From positions 1 to 18,509 of the forward strand of contig CAJUFJ010000064.1 in NCBI GenBank assembly GCA_910585815.1: a stretch of DNA of 18,509 nucleotides. Direction: 5' to 3'. The translations under genes were made by a program, and so were the position numbers. Shown here one piece after another: positions 11,904 through 18,509 of this stretch (its first letter is position 1; each line of letters begins with the position of its first letter). The notes below the pieces were generated by a model. That model did no database searches. It was not told the DNA's origin and saw only the letters and a list, made by a program, of their open reading frames with translations. This DNA comes from an uncultured Oscillospiraceae bacterium. GTDB lineage: Bacteria > Bacillota > Clostridia > Oscillospirales > Oscillospiraceae.

Positions 11904-13418
11904 ATGAAACGATGCCGAATCACCGCGCTTTTTCTAGCCCTTCTCCTCACCCTCACCGCCTGCGGCGGGGGGACTGTCCCCGACGGCTCCGGCTCCGCCT
12001 CCTCGGCGGATGTGAGCCAGACAGAGGTCCCGCCCCCCAGGTCGCTCCCCTTTACCCTGGCCTTCTATCCCGAATACAGCCTGCACCCCGTCCTGGCGGG
12101 CAACCGGGCCAACCTCACCCTGGCCCCCCTTCTCTATGAGAGCCTGTTCACGGTGGACGCCTCCTTTCAGGCCCAGCCCCTGCTGTGCGGCAGCTACGCC
12201 GTCAGTGAGGACAAGCTGGTGTGGACTCTCAGCCTCCGCTCCGGTGTCACCTTCTCCGACGGTACGCCCCTCACCGGACAGGCGGCCGCCGACGCCCTGA
12301 ATCTGGCCCGGTCGGGCCGGAGCCGCTATCAGGAGCGGCTGGCCGACGTGACCGCCATCACCGTCCCGGAGGAGAGCCCCAATCAGCTGGTCATCACCCT
12401 CCGGCGGCCCAACGGCTCCCTGCCACTGCTGCTGGACATCCCCATCGCCCTGGGAGAGGGGGAACGGCCCGCCGGCACCGGGCCCTATGTGCTGGCGGAG
12501 GACGGCCAGTCCCTGGTCGCCCGGGCCGGCTGGTGGCAGGCGGACAAGGCCCTGCCCGTCCAGTCCATCCTTCTGCACACCGTCTCCAAGAGCGACGAGC
12601 TGCTCTACGCCTTTGACGGCGGGGAGGTCTCCCTGGTGGACGTGGACCGGATGGCCACCAACGCCACCGGCTACGGGGGCAATTACCAGACCTGGGACTA
12701 CCCCACCACCGACTTCCTCTACCTGGGCTTCAACACCCAGAAGGGGGTCTTTCGCTCGGCCGACGCCCGCCGGGCCGCCTGGCTGGCGGTGGACCGGGAC
12801 ACGGTGGCCACCACCATCTACGCCAATCACGCCATTTCCACCCTGCTCCCCGTCCACCCGGCCAGCGGGCTGTATCAGCCGGGGGAGGCCCCCCTCACCT
12901 ATGACCCGGAGGGGCTGGCCGCCCAGGTGGAGGGGCTGCGGCTGACGGGCAGCCAGCTGGTGTTTCTGGTGAACAGCGAAAACGTGGCCAAGACCTCCGC
13001 TGCCCAGCTTATCGCCTATCAGCTGGAGGCCGCCGGCTTTTCGGTGGAGCTGAAGCAGCTCCCCTTTGAGGAGTTCGCCGCCGCCCTGGCCTGGGGGGAG
13101 TTCGACCTGTACCTGGGGGAGACCGCCCTCACCGCCGGCTTCGACCTGGCCCCCCTGCTGGGCTCCGCCGGCGCCCTCAACTACGGCGGCTGGTGGGCGG
13201 AGGGCGTGGACGGCCTTCTGGCCGCCATGCTGTCCGCCGCCCCCGAGGAGCGGGCCGCCCACGCCGGGGCTTTCTTCGCCCTGTTTAACGAACAGGCCCC
13301 CATTGTGCCGATTCTGTTTAAAAACGGCTCCGTCCTCACCCAGTGGGGCCAGCTGTCGGGACTGTCCCCGGTGCGGGGGAACGTGTTTTACGGATTCGAG
13401 AATTGGATCATCTCGTAG
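11904..13418 (+). CDS. ABC transporter solute-binding lipoprotein, family 5 (peptide/opine/nickel type)
   Basis: A 504-aa extracytoplasmic lipoprotein. The signal peptide MKRCRITALFLALLLTLTAC has a lipobox LTAC with the modified cysteine at C20, followed by a Ser/Gly-rich linker. The mature part fits family-5 binding proteins (OppA/DppA-like): LAPLLYESLFTVDASFQAQPLL, WTLSLRSGVTFSDGTPL, GTGPYVL and DFLYLGFNTQKGVFRSADARRA are all typical positions. Substrate cannot be told from sequence. The ATG at 11904 has AAAGGA upstream; a TTG at 11871 in frame would start inside the repeat. No permease or ATPase gene is nearby, so it is an orphan that must use a transporter encoded elsewhere, or act as a sensor. 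Its TAG stop is the first bases of the next repeat. Confidence 0.88.
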   Translation: MKRCRITALFLALLLTLTACGGGTVPDGSGSASSADVSQTEVPPPRSLPFTLAFYPEYSLHPVLAGNRANLTLAPLLYESLFTVDASFQAQPLLCGSYAVSEDKLVWTLSLRSGVTFSDGTPLTGQAAADALNLARSGRSRYQERLADVTAITVPEESPNQLVITLRRPNGSLPLLLDIPIALGEGERPAGTGPYVLAEDGQSLVARAGWWQADKALPVQSILLHTVSKSDELLYAFDGGEVSLVDVDRMATNATGYGGNYQTWDYPTTDFLYLGFNTQKGVFRSADARRAAWLAVDRDTVATTIYANHAISTLLPVHPASGLYQPGEAPLTYDPEGLAAQVEGLRLTGSQLVFLVNSENVAKTSAAQLIAYQLEAAGFSVELKQLPFEEFAAALAWGEFDLYLGETALTAGFDLAPLLGSAGALNYGGWWAEGVDGLLAAMLSAAPEERAAHAGAFFALFNEQAPIVPILFKNGSVLTQWGQLSGLSPVRGNVFYGFENWIIS

Positions 13419-13535
13419 GGACGCATCACGATGCGTCCGCCGGGGTTCCGCCCGTCGTTGGCTGCGGACGCTTCATGAAGCGTCTGCGGGGTTTCGTCCG
13501 TCGTTGACTGCGGACGCTTCATGAAGCGTCCCTAC
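13415..13535. repeat. Palindromic repeat with two 46-bp tandem units
   Basis: The element is bounded by inverted ends GTAGGGACGC (13415-13424) and GCGTCCCTAC (13526-13535). Inside are a hairpin GGACGCATC/GATGCGTCC (13419-13438) and two tandem units with a 46-bp period (13442-13487 and 13488-13533), each carrying a GGACGCTTCATGAAGCGTC-type palindrome. The left end supplies the stop codon of the lipoprotein gene. The AT-rich 13536-13568 stretch that follows has no clear promoter. Confidence 0.85.
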
Positions 13536-13582
13536 ACAAAATATACAACAATACACAACATTAAAACAGAGGAGAGAAGACC

Positions 13583-16500
13583 ATGAGTGTTTACCGCTGC
13601 TATTCCAAGAAAAAAGAGGGCTTCGACGTGGAGGCACAGGGCCTGTGCAGACAGCTGCGGGAGCAGCTGGGCATTGACGGGCTCCAGTCGGTGGATATCC
13701 TGAACCGGTATGACGTGGAGCAGATCGACTACCCCGTCTACCAGCGGGCCAGGGACATTGTCTTCTCTGAGCCCCAGGTGGATGTGGTCTATGACGAGGA
13801 CTTCCCCATGCCCCGGATGGCGGGGGCCTTCTTCGCCGTGGAGGCCCTGCCGGGGCAGTTCGACCAGCGGGCCGACTCCGCCGCCCAGTGCATCCAGCTG
13901 ATGGCCGGGGTGGACCGGCCCCTTGTCGCCTACGCCAAGATGTATCTGCTGTGGGGCGGGCTGTCTCAGGAGGACCTGGACAAGATTAAGGCCTTCCTCA
14001 TTAACCCGGTGGAGAGCCGGGAGGCCTCCATGGACAAGCCGGAAACCCTTGCGCGGGAGCACGCCATCCCCGACCATGTGGATACGGTGGCCGGCTTCAT
14101 CTCCATGGACAAGTCTGCCCTGTCCGCCCTGCTGGACAAGCTGGGGCTGGCAATGGACATCGACGATCTGAAATTCTTGCAAGCCTACTTCCGGGACGAG
14201 GAAAAGCGGGACCCCACCATTACCGAGGTGCGGGTGGTGGACACCTACTGGTCCGACCACTGCCGGCACACCACCTTCTCCACCCATCTGGATGAGATCC
14301 AGATTGACGACCCCGACGTGAAGGCCGCCTACGAGCGGTATCTGGCCGCCCGGGTGGAGGTCTACGGCGAGGAGAAGGCGGCAGCCCGTCCTCAGACCCT
14401 GATGGACATTGCCACCATCGGCACAAAAGTGCTGAAAAAGCGGGGGCTGCTCCCCGAGCTGGACGAGAGCGAGGAAATCAACGCCTGCTCCATCCACGTC
14501 CCCGCTGAGGTGGACGGCCAGGTGCAGGACTGGCTGCTCATGTTCAAGAACGAGACCCACAACCACCCCACCGAGATCGAGCCCTTCGGCGGCGCGGCCA
14601 CCTGCATCGGCGGCTGCATCCGGGACCCCCTGTCCGGCCGGGTGTATGTCCATCAGGCCATGCGGTTTACCGGCGCCGGGGACCCGCGCACCCCCTTCGA
14701 CCAGACCCTGGAGGGCAAGCTGCCCCAGCGGAAGCTGTGCCAGACAGCGGCGGCGGGCTACTCCTCCTACGGCAACCAGATCGGTCTGGCCACCGGCCAC
14801 GTGGCCGAGGTGTACCACGAGGGATATGTCGCAAAGCGCCTGGAGTGCGGCGCTGTGGTGGGCGCGGCTCCGGCGGAGAATGTCCGCCGGGAGCGGCCCG
14901 CGCCGGGGGACGTGGTGATTCTGCTGGGCGGCCGCACCGGCCGGGACGGCATCGGCGGGGCCACCGGCTCCTCCAAGAGCCACAACAAGAAGTCCCTCAC
15001 CACCATGGCCTCCGAGGTCCAGAAGGGCAACGCCCCCGAGGAGCGGAAAATCCAGCGGCTGTTCCGGGACGGGGAGGTCACCCGGCTGATTAAGCGGTGC
15101 AACGACTTTGGCGCGGGCGGCGTGTCGGTGGCCATCGGAGAGCTGGCCGACGGGCTGGAGATCGACCTGGACGCGGTGCGCAAGAAGTACGACGGCCTGG
15201 ACGGCACCGAGCTGGCCATCTCCGAGAGCCAGGAGCGGATGGCTGTTGTGGTGGCCGCTGGGGACGCGGACAGGTTCATTGCCGCCGCCGAGAAGGAAAA
15301 TCTGGAGGCCTACCGGGTGGCGGTGGTCACCGAAAGCCCCCGGATGGTCATGAATTGGAAGGGGCAGAAGATTGCTGACCTGTCCCGGGAATTTTTGAAC
15401 ACCAACGGCGCGGTGAAGCACGCGGCTGTCTCTGTGGGCAAGAAGGACCGCTCTGCCTTTGGTCAGGAGCCGTTCAAGACCCTGCGGGAAATGGCTGCCA
15501 GCCTGAAGTGCGCCTCCCGGCGGGGGCTGGTGGAGCGGTTTGACGGCTCCATCGGGGCGGGGTCCGTCCTCATGCCCTTCGGCGGCAAGTACCAGGCTAC
15601 CCCCGCCCAGGCTATGGCGGCGCTGCTGCCCGTCCTGCCCGGCCAGGAGACTGACCAGGCCAGTGTGATGGCCTGGGGCTGCGACCCGGACGCCCTGTCT
15701 GTGGACCCCTATGAGGGGGCCTATCAAGCGGTCACCAACTCCATCGCCAAGCTGGTGGCTTCTGGCGCGGACTACAAGAAGGTGTACCTCACCTTACAGG
15801 AGTTCTTTGAGAAGCTCCGGGACGAGCCCGACCGCTGGGGCAAGCCGGCCGCCGCTCTCCTGGGGGCGCTGGACGCCCAACTGGACTACGCCGCGGCGGC
15901 CATCGGCGGCAAGGACTCCATGTCCGGCTCCTTCCTGGACAAGGACGTGCCCCCCACTCTGATTTCCTTCGCCATCGCCCCCATCAAGGCCGGGGAGGTC
16001 ATCACCCCCGAGTTCAAGGAGGCGGGGCATCCGGTGTACCTCTTTATTGGCGACGCCACAGCGGAGGGCCAGAAGGCCGCCTGGGAGGCGTTCCATGCCC
16101 TGTGCCAGGCCGGCAAGGTGAAAGCCGCCTGGGCGGCGGAGAACGGCGAGGCCGAGGCCGTGATGAAGATGTCCTTCGGCAACCGGATTGGATTTATCGG
16201 CAACGAAACCGAGCTGGCCTGGGACCTGCCCAACCCCGGCGGGATCGTGGCTGAGCTTACGGAAGCAGTTCCGGAAAGTCCCTGTGCCGTCCAAATCGGA
16301 AGCACCTCCGCTGAGCCTGTTATCACCATCGGCGGCGACTCCGCCCCCATTGACGAGCTGCTCAATCTCAACGAGGGCGTGCTGGAGGAGGTCTACCCCA
16401 CCAGGGCGGGCAGCTCTGAGGAGGTCCAGGCCATCTCCTGGGAGGGCCGCTCCCCGGCCGTCTGCAAGCATAAGGTGGCCCACCCCAAGGCGGTGATCCC

Positions 16501-17278
16501 TGTCTTCCCCGGCACCAACTGCGAGTACGACACCGCCAAGGCCTGCGTCCGGGCGGGCATCGACCCGGAGATTGTGGTGGTGCGCAACCTGTCCACCGAC
16601 CTGCTGGCCCAGTCCGCTCAGGCCCTGGAGGAGGCCATCCGGGGGGCTCAGATGGTGGTTCTCCCCGGCGGCTTCTCCGGCGGCGACGAGCCCGAGGGCT
16701 CCGGCAAGTTCATCGCCTCCTTCCTGCGCAACCCCGCCCTCAGCGACGCCATCATGGACCTTCTACAGCACCGGGACGGCCTGATGCTGGGCATCTGCAA
16801 CGGCTTCCAGGCCCTGGTGAAGCTGGGGCTGGTCCCCTTCGGTGAGATTCGGCCCATGGACGATACCTGCCCCACCCTGACCTACAACCTCATTGGCCGC
16901 CACCAAAGCCGGTATGTCACCACCCGGGTGGCCAGCGTCAACTCACCCTGGATGCTGAAATGCCAGGTGGGCGACCTGCACACCATCCCCATCTCCCACG
17001 GCGAGGGCCGGTTCGTGGCCCCCGCGTCCGTAATTGCCGACCTCGTCGCCCACGGCCAGGCGGGCACCCAGTATGTGGACGCTGGCGGCCGGCCCACCAT
17101 GGACATCCTGTCCAACCCCAACGGCTCTATGGAGGCCATCGAGGGCATTTTCTCCCCCGACGGCCGGGTCTTCGGCAAGATGGGCCATCTGGAGCGCCGG
17201 GGGCCCTTCGTGGCGGTCAACATCCCCGGCGAGAAGCACATGCCCCTGTTCGAGAGCGGCGCGGAGTACTTTAAATAA
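13583..17278 (+). CDS. purL: Phosphoribosylformylglycinamidine synthase, single-chain (PurL-PurQ type)
   Basis: FGAM synthase converts FGAR, glutamine and ATP to FGAM in step four of purine synthesis. This 1231-aa protein is the long form with synthetase and glutaminase in one chain. Synthetase motifs are DHCRHTTF (from 225) and FKNETHNHPTEIEPFGGAATCIGGCIRDP (E324, H326, H328), then FGAGGVSVAIGELADGLEIDLD. The C-terminal class I amidotransferase domain has PGGFSGGDEPEGSG, the nucleophile C1072 in GICNGFQ, and H1139 and E1141 in SHGEGRF. Clostridia commonly carry this form, somewhat shorter than the roughly 1300-aa enterobacterial one. The start has GAGGAGAG upstream. No purine riboswitch is visible; the leader follows the 13415-13535 repeat. 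No other purine gene is nearby. Confidence 0.96.
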   Translation: MSVYRCYSKKKEGFDVEAQGLCRQLREQLGIDGLQSVDILNRYDVEQIDYPVYQRARDIVFSEPQVDVVYDEDFPMPRMAGAFFAVEALPGQFDQRADSAAQCIQLMAGVDRPLVAYAKMYLLWGGLSQEDLDKIKAFLINPVESREASMDKPETLAREHAIPDHVDTVAGFISMDKSALSALLDKLGLAMDIDDLKFLQAYFRDEEKRDPTITEVRVVDTYWSDHCRHTTFSTHLDEIQIDDPDVKAAYERYLAARVEVYGEEKAAARPQTLMDIATIGTKVLKKRGLLPELDESEEINACSIHVPAEVDGQVQDWLLMFKNETHNHPTEIEPFGGAATCIGGCIRDPLSGRVYVHQAMRFTGAGDPRTPFDQTLEGKLPQRKLCQTAAAGYSSYGNQIGLATGHVAEVYHEGYVAKRLECGAVVGAAPAENVRRERPAPGDVVILLGGRTGRDGIGGATGSSKSHNKKSLTTMASEVQKGNAPEERKIQRLFRDGEVTRLIKRCNDFGAGGVSVAIGELADGLEIDLDAVRKKYDGLDGTELAISESQERMAVVVAAGDADRFIAAAEKENLEAYRVAVVTESPRMVMNWKGQKIADLSREFLNTNGAVKHAAVSVGKKDRSAFGQEPFKTLREMAASLKCASRRGLVERFDGSIGAGSVLMPFGGKYQATPAQAMAALLPVLPGQETDQASVMAWGCDPDALSVDPYEGAYQAVTNSIAKLVASGADYKKVYLTLQEFFEKLRDEPDRWGKPAAALLGALDAQLDYAAAAIGGKDSMSGSFLDKDVPPTLISFAIAPIKAGEVITPEFKEAGHPVYLFIGDATAEGQKAAWEAFHALCQAGKVKAAWAAENGEAEAVMKMSFGNRIGFIGNETELAWDLPNPGGIVAELTEAVPESPCAVQIGSTSAEPVITIGGDSAPIDELLNLNEGVLEEVYPTRAGSSEEVQAISWEGRSPAVCKHKVAHPKAVIPVFPGTNCEYDTAKACVRAGIDPEIVVVRNLSTDLLAQSAQALEEAIRGAQMVVLPGGFSGGDEPEGSGKFIASFLRNPALSDAIMDLLQHRDGLMLGICNGFQALVKLGLVPFGEIRPMDDTCPTLTYNLIGRHQSRYVTTRVASVNSPWMLKCQVGDLHTIPISHGEGRFVAPASVIADLVAHGQAGTQYVDAGGRPTMDILSNPNGSMEAIEGIFSPDGRVFGKMGHLERRGPFVAVNIPGEKHMPLFESGAEYFK

Positions 17279-17284
17279 AACGCC

Positions 17285-18115
17285 ATGGCCGGGAAAAAAC
17301 ATCCCTCCTCCCTGGAGCGGAAAAAGCTCCGGGAGAGGAGGGCGCGGGCCAGCGCATTGTCCAAACAATCCAGCGTCAAGGCGGACAAAAAACAGGCCTG
17401 GTGGTGCCTGAAAAAGAAGGGTCTTACCTACAGCGATCTCCCCTCCAGCCAGCGGAAGAAGATGAAGCGGGCGGAACAGGAGAGCGTGGGCGGTTCGATT
17501 CGGTCCCCGGGAGTGAAAAGCCAGGCTATCGCCACCGCCATCAGCGGACTGGCGTCATTTTCCATGTTTTTCTACTACCATCAGCAGCTCCACTACTGGT
17601 TCCTGGCAGGCCCCGATACCCTCTACCAGCGGTATGGCCTCTCCAGCCTGATCGTTGCCGGCCTTGTGCTCATGCTGGATATCTGCCTTTTCAATACGGT
17701 GCTGGACGCGGTGTTTTCCGCAATACGGGACTGGTCTCAGGGAGAAAAGGACTTCCGCAGCATTCGAGCGGAGCTGAAAGGATGTCTGCCCTTTACCATC
17801 GCCGCTCTGGTGCTCCTCCATTCCCTGGTGCTGTTCTCCTGCCTCAGCCGGACTGAGGCCACTACCACCGGCGTATCTACTTATGTTTTGGGCATCCGGA
17901 CCAGCTGGCACTCTTATCAGGAGTTGGAGGAATCGGACCTTTACCGAACCCGAATCAATACTCGCACCGGACATTTGATTCGCTATGCCAGGAACTATGA
18001 GCTGCGGTTCCTGGACGGCTATGAGATCAAGCTCACAGACCTGGACAAATACTGTTTGGGCCTAAAGCAGTACAATGAGCTCTACCACCTTGTGGCCCCC
18101 TTCCTTCTGGACTAA
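17285..18115 (+). CDS. Unknown membrane protein with basic N-terminus (276 aa)
   Basis: I do not recognise this family. The first 65 residues are strongly basic (MAGKKHPSSLERKKLRERRAR, QRKKMKR) and cytosolic. Three hydrophobic helices follow (about 81-97, 119-140, 167-187), then a soluble tail of about 85 residues with many Tyr, Arg and Glu. The start ATG at 17285 lies 6 bp after the purL stop and lacks a visible Shine-Dalgarno, so it is probably translated by coupling to purL; no better in-frame start with a ribosome site is evident. Codon use is less GC-biased in the second half than in purL. A hairpin follows the stop. The operon link with purL may be positional only. Confidence 0.75.
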   Translation: MAGKKHPSSLERKKLRERRARASALSKQSSVKADKKQAWWCLKKKGLTYSDLPSSQRKKMKRAEQESVGGSIRSPGVKSQAIATAISGLASFSMFFYYHQQLHYWFLAGPDTLYQRYGLSSLIVAGLVLMLDICLFNTVLDAVFSAIRDWSQGEKDFRSIRAELKGCLPFTIAALVLLHSLVLFSCLSRTEATTTGVSTYVLGIRTSWHSYQELEESDLYRTRINTRTGHLIRYARNYELRFLDGYEIKLTDLDKYCLGLKQYNELYHLVAPFLLD

Positions 18116-18117
18116 GA

Positions 18118-18152
18118 TTTTCCCCTCCGGGCCTGCGCCTGGAGGGGGAAAA
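18118..18152 (+). terminator. Hairpin after the membrane protein gene
   Basis: A long stem (TTTTCCCCTCC with GGAGGGGGAAAA, extended inward by GGGC/GCCT with a wobble pair) has one bulge and begins 2 bp after the stop. It is followed by A-rich sequence and TTTTT only about 15 bp later, so efficiency is uncertain. Confidence 0.6.
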
Positions 18153-18180
18153 GAAAAAAGGAAAATTTTTAAAAAAACTG

Positions 18181-18209
18181 TTGACAACTGGAGAGAGATA
18201 CGCTATACT
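18181..18209 (+). promoter_or_regulatory. Consensus promoter of the tRNA operon
   Basis: TTGACA (18181-18186), a 17-bp spacer and TATACT (18204-18209) lie 30 bp before the first tRNA. Confidence 0.92.
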
Positions 18210-18239
18210 ATCCCTTGCCCTGTTCGAGGGGCGTGACAC

Positions 18240-18316
18240 GGCGGCATAGCTCAGTTGGCTAGAGCACGCGGTTCATACCCGCGGTGTCACTGGTTCAAAT
18301 CCAGTTGCCGCTACCA
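18240..18316 (+). tRNA. tRNA-Met (anticodon CAT), elongator type
   Basis: A full cloverleaf: acceptor GGCGGCA/TGCCGCT with a G1-U72 pair, D stem GCTC/GAGC, anticodon stem CGCGG/CCGCG with loop TTCATAC, T stem ACTGG/CCAGT, and an encoded ACCA end. The first-pair G-U and the overall arms match Firmicute elongator Met tRNA. The initiator GGG/CCC anticodon stem is absent. An Ile(CAT) tRNA is the alternative. Confidence 0.93.
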
Positions 18317-18354
18317 TTATAAAAAACGGACAGGCGTCCGTTTCCATATAAAAC

Positions 18355-18429
18355 GGCCCGGTGGTCAAGCGGTTAAGACTCCGCCCTTTCACGGCGGCAA
18401 CACGGGTTCGAGTCCCGTCCGGGTCACCA
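18355..18429 (+). tRNA. tRNA-Glu (anticodon TTC)
   Basis: Acceptor GGCCCGG/CCGGGTC, anticodon stem CCGCC/GGCGG with loop CTTTCAC (anticodon TTC), T stem ACGGG/CCCGT and an encoded ACCA end. The 38-bp spacer after tRNA-Met contains a small hairpin, AAACGGAC/GTCCGTTT (18324-18343). Confidence 0.95.
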
Positions 18430-18451
18430 CCTTTTTCAGCCGTTTCCATAT

Positions 18452-18509
18452 GGAGGCATAGCTCAGCCGGTAGAGCGCTCGCCTCACACGCGAGAGGTCA
18501 CAGATTCGA
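18452..18509 (+). tRNA. tRNA-Val (anticodon CAC), cut by the window end
   Basis: The 5' acceptor strand GGAGGCA, D stem GCTC/GAGC, anticodon stem CTCGC/GCGAG with loop CTCACAC (anticodon CAC) and the start of the T arm ACAGATTCGA are visible. The 3' part lies outside the window. Confidence 0.9.

Noticed and set aside
13442..13533. Tandem palindromic units as a CRISPR array
   Set aside because: Only two units, each continuous without variable spacers, and no cas genes.
13536..13582. Purine or other riboswitch ahead of purL
   Set aside because: The remaining leader is short and AT-rich with no conserved aptamer features.
13532..15727. Minus-strand open frame of 731 codons antisense to purL
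   Set aside because: Same shadow composition; purL on the other strand is certain.
18255..18461. Small open frame across the tRNA genes
   Set aside because: The segment is fully explained by two tRNAs and their spacer.

Overview
The window looks like a chromosomal segment of a GC-rich, endospore-forming anaerobic Firmicute, most likely a butyrate-producing Clostridia/Oscillospiraceae member (Flavonifractor/Intestinimonas/Oscillibacter-like). I infer this from the protein families and gene style, not from a search. The markers are a bifurcating-type EtfBA pair, dipicolinate synthase DpaAB, Rnf-type membrane redox genes, strong AGGAGG ribosome binding sites, sigma-G/sigma-K-like promoters, and many palindromic intergenic repeats of the kind common in that family.

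Layout. 1-1665: the end of etfB and all of etfA, closed by a strong terminator. 1676-2337: a single Uma2-family (DUF820) gene with its own promoter. 2338-2648: a 283-bp multi-hairpin repeat flanked by two identical copies of a 28-bp palindrome. 2651-4300: dpaA-dpaB, the spore dipicolinate synthase genes, behind a sigma-K-like promoter. 4301-4627: no gene, but a dense run of stem-loops. 4628-4852: a 55-aa unknown protein on the minus strand with a sigma-G-like promoter. 4996-8750: a compact Rnf-like operon (rnfC, a fused rnfD-rnfG, one rnfA-like gene) with a good housekeeping-type promoter and a strong terminator. 8755-8992: a DUF1540 cysteine-rich small protein on the minus strand, whose promoter and leader nearly duplicate those of the 55-aa gene. 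8987-9953: a DUF2238-like membrane protein on the minus strand. 9980-10450: a repeat island with a second copy of the 283-bp element in reverse orientation, again between direct copies of a palindrome. 10514-13418: a 70-aa unknown protein, pgeF (YfiH family), another repeat, and an orphan family-5 solute-binding lipoprotein. 13415-13535: a palindromic repeat. 13583-18115: full-length single-chain purL and a downstream unknown membrane protein. 18181-18509: a tRNA operon (Met-CAT, Glu-TTC, Val-CAC cut by the window end) behind a consensus promoter.

How it fits together. EtfBA would pass electrons to or from an acyl-CoA dehydrogenase encoded upstream, outside the window. The Rnf-like operon encodes another membrane electron-transfer module, but it lacks RnfB and RnfE, so it is either an accessory partner of a full complex elsewhere or a distinct reduced complex. 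dpaAB (mother cell, sigma K) and the two small genes with matching sigma-G-type promoters (forespore) make the 2.6-9 kb part look partly sporulation-linked.

Most unusual points: the reduced Rnf cluster with its D-G fusion and displaced RnfA cysteine; the shared sigma-G-like leader on two unrelated small genes; and the two near-identical eight-hairpin elements, each sitting between direct copies of a different palindrome. All family assignments come from reading motifs by eye.
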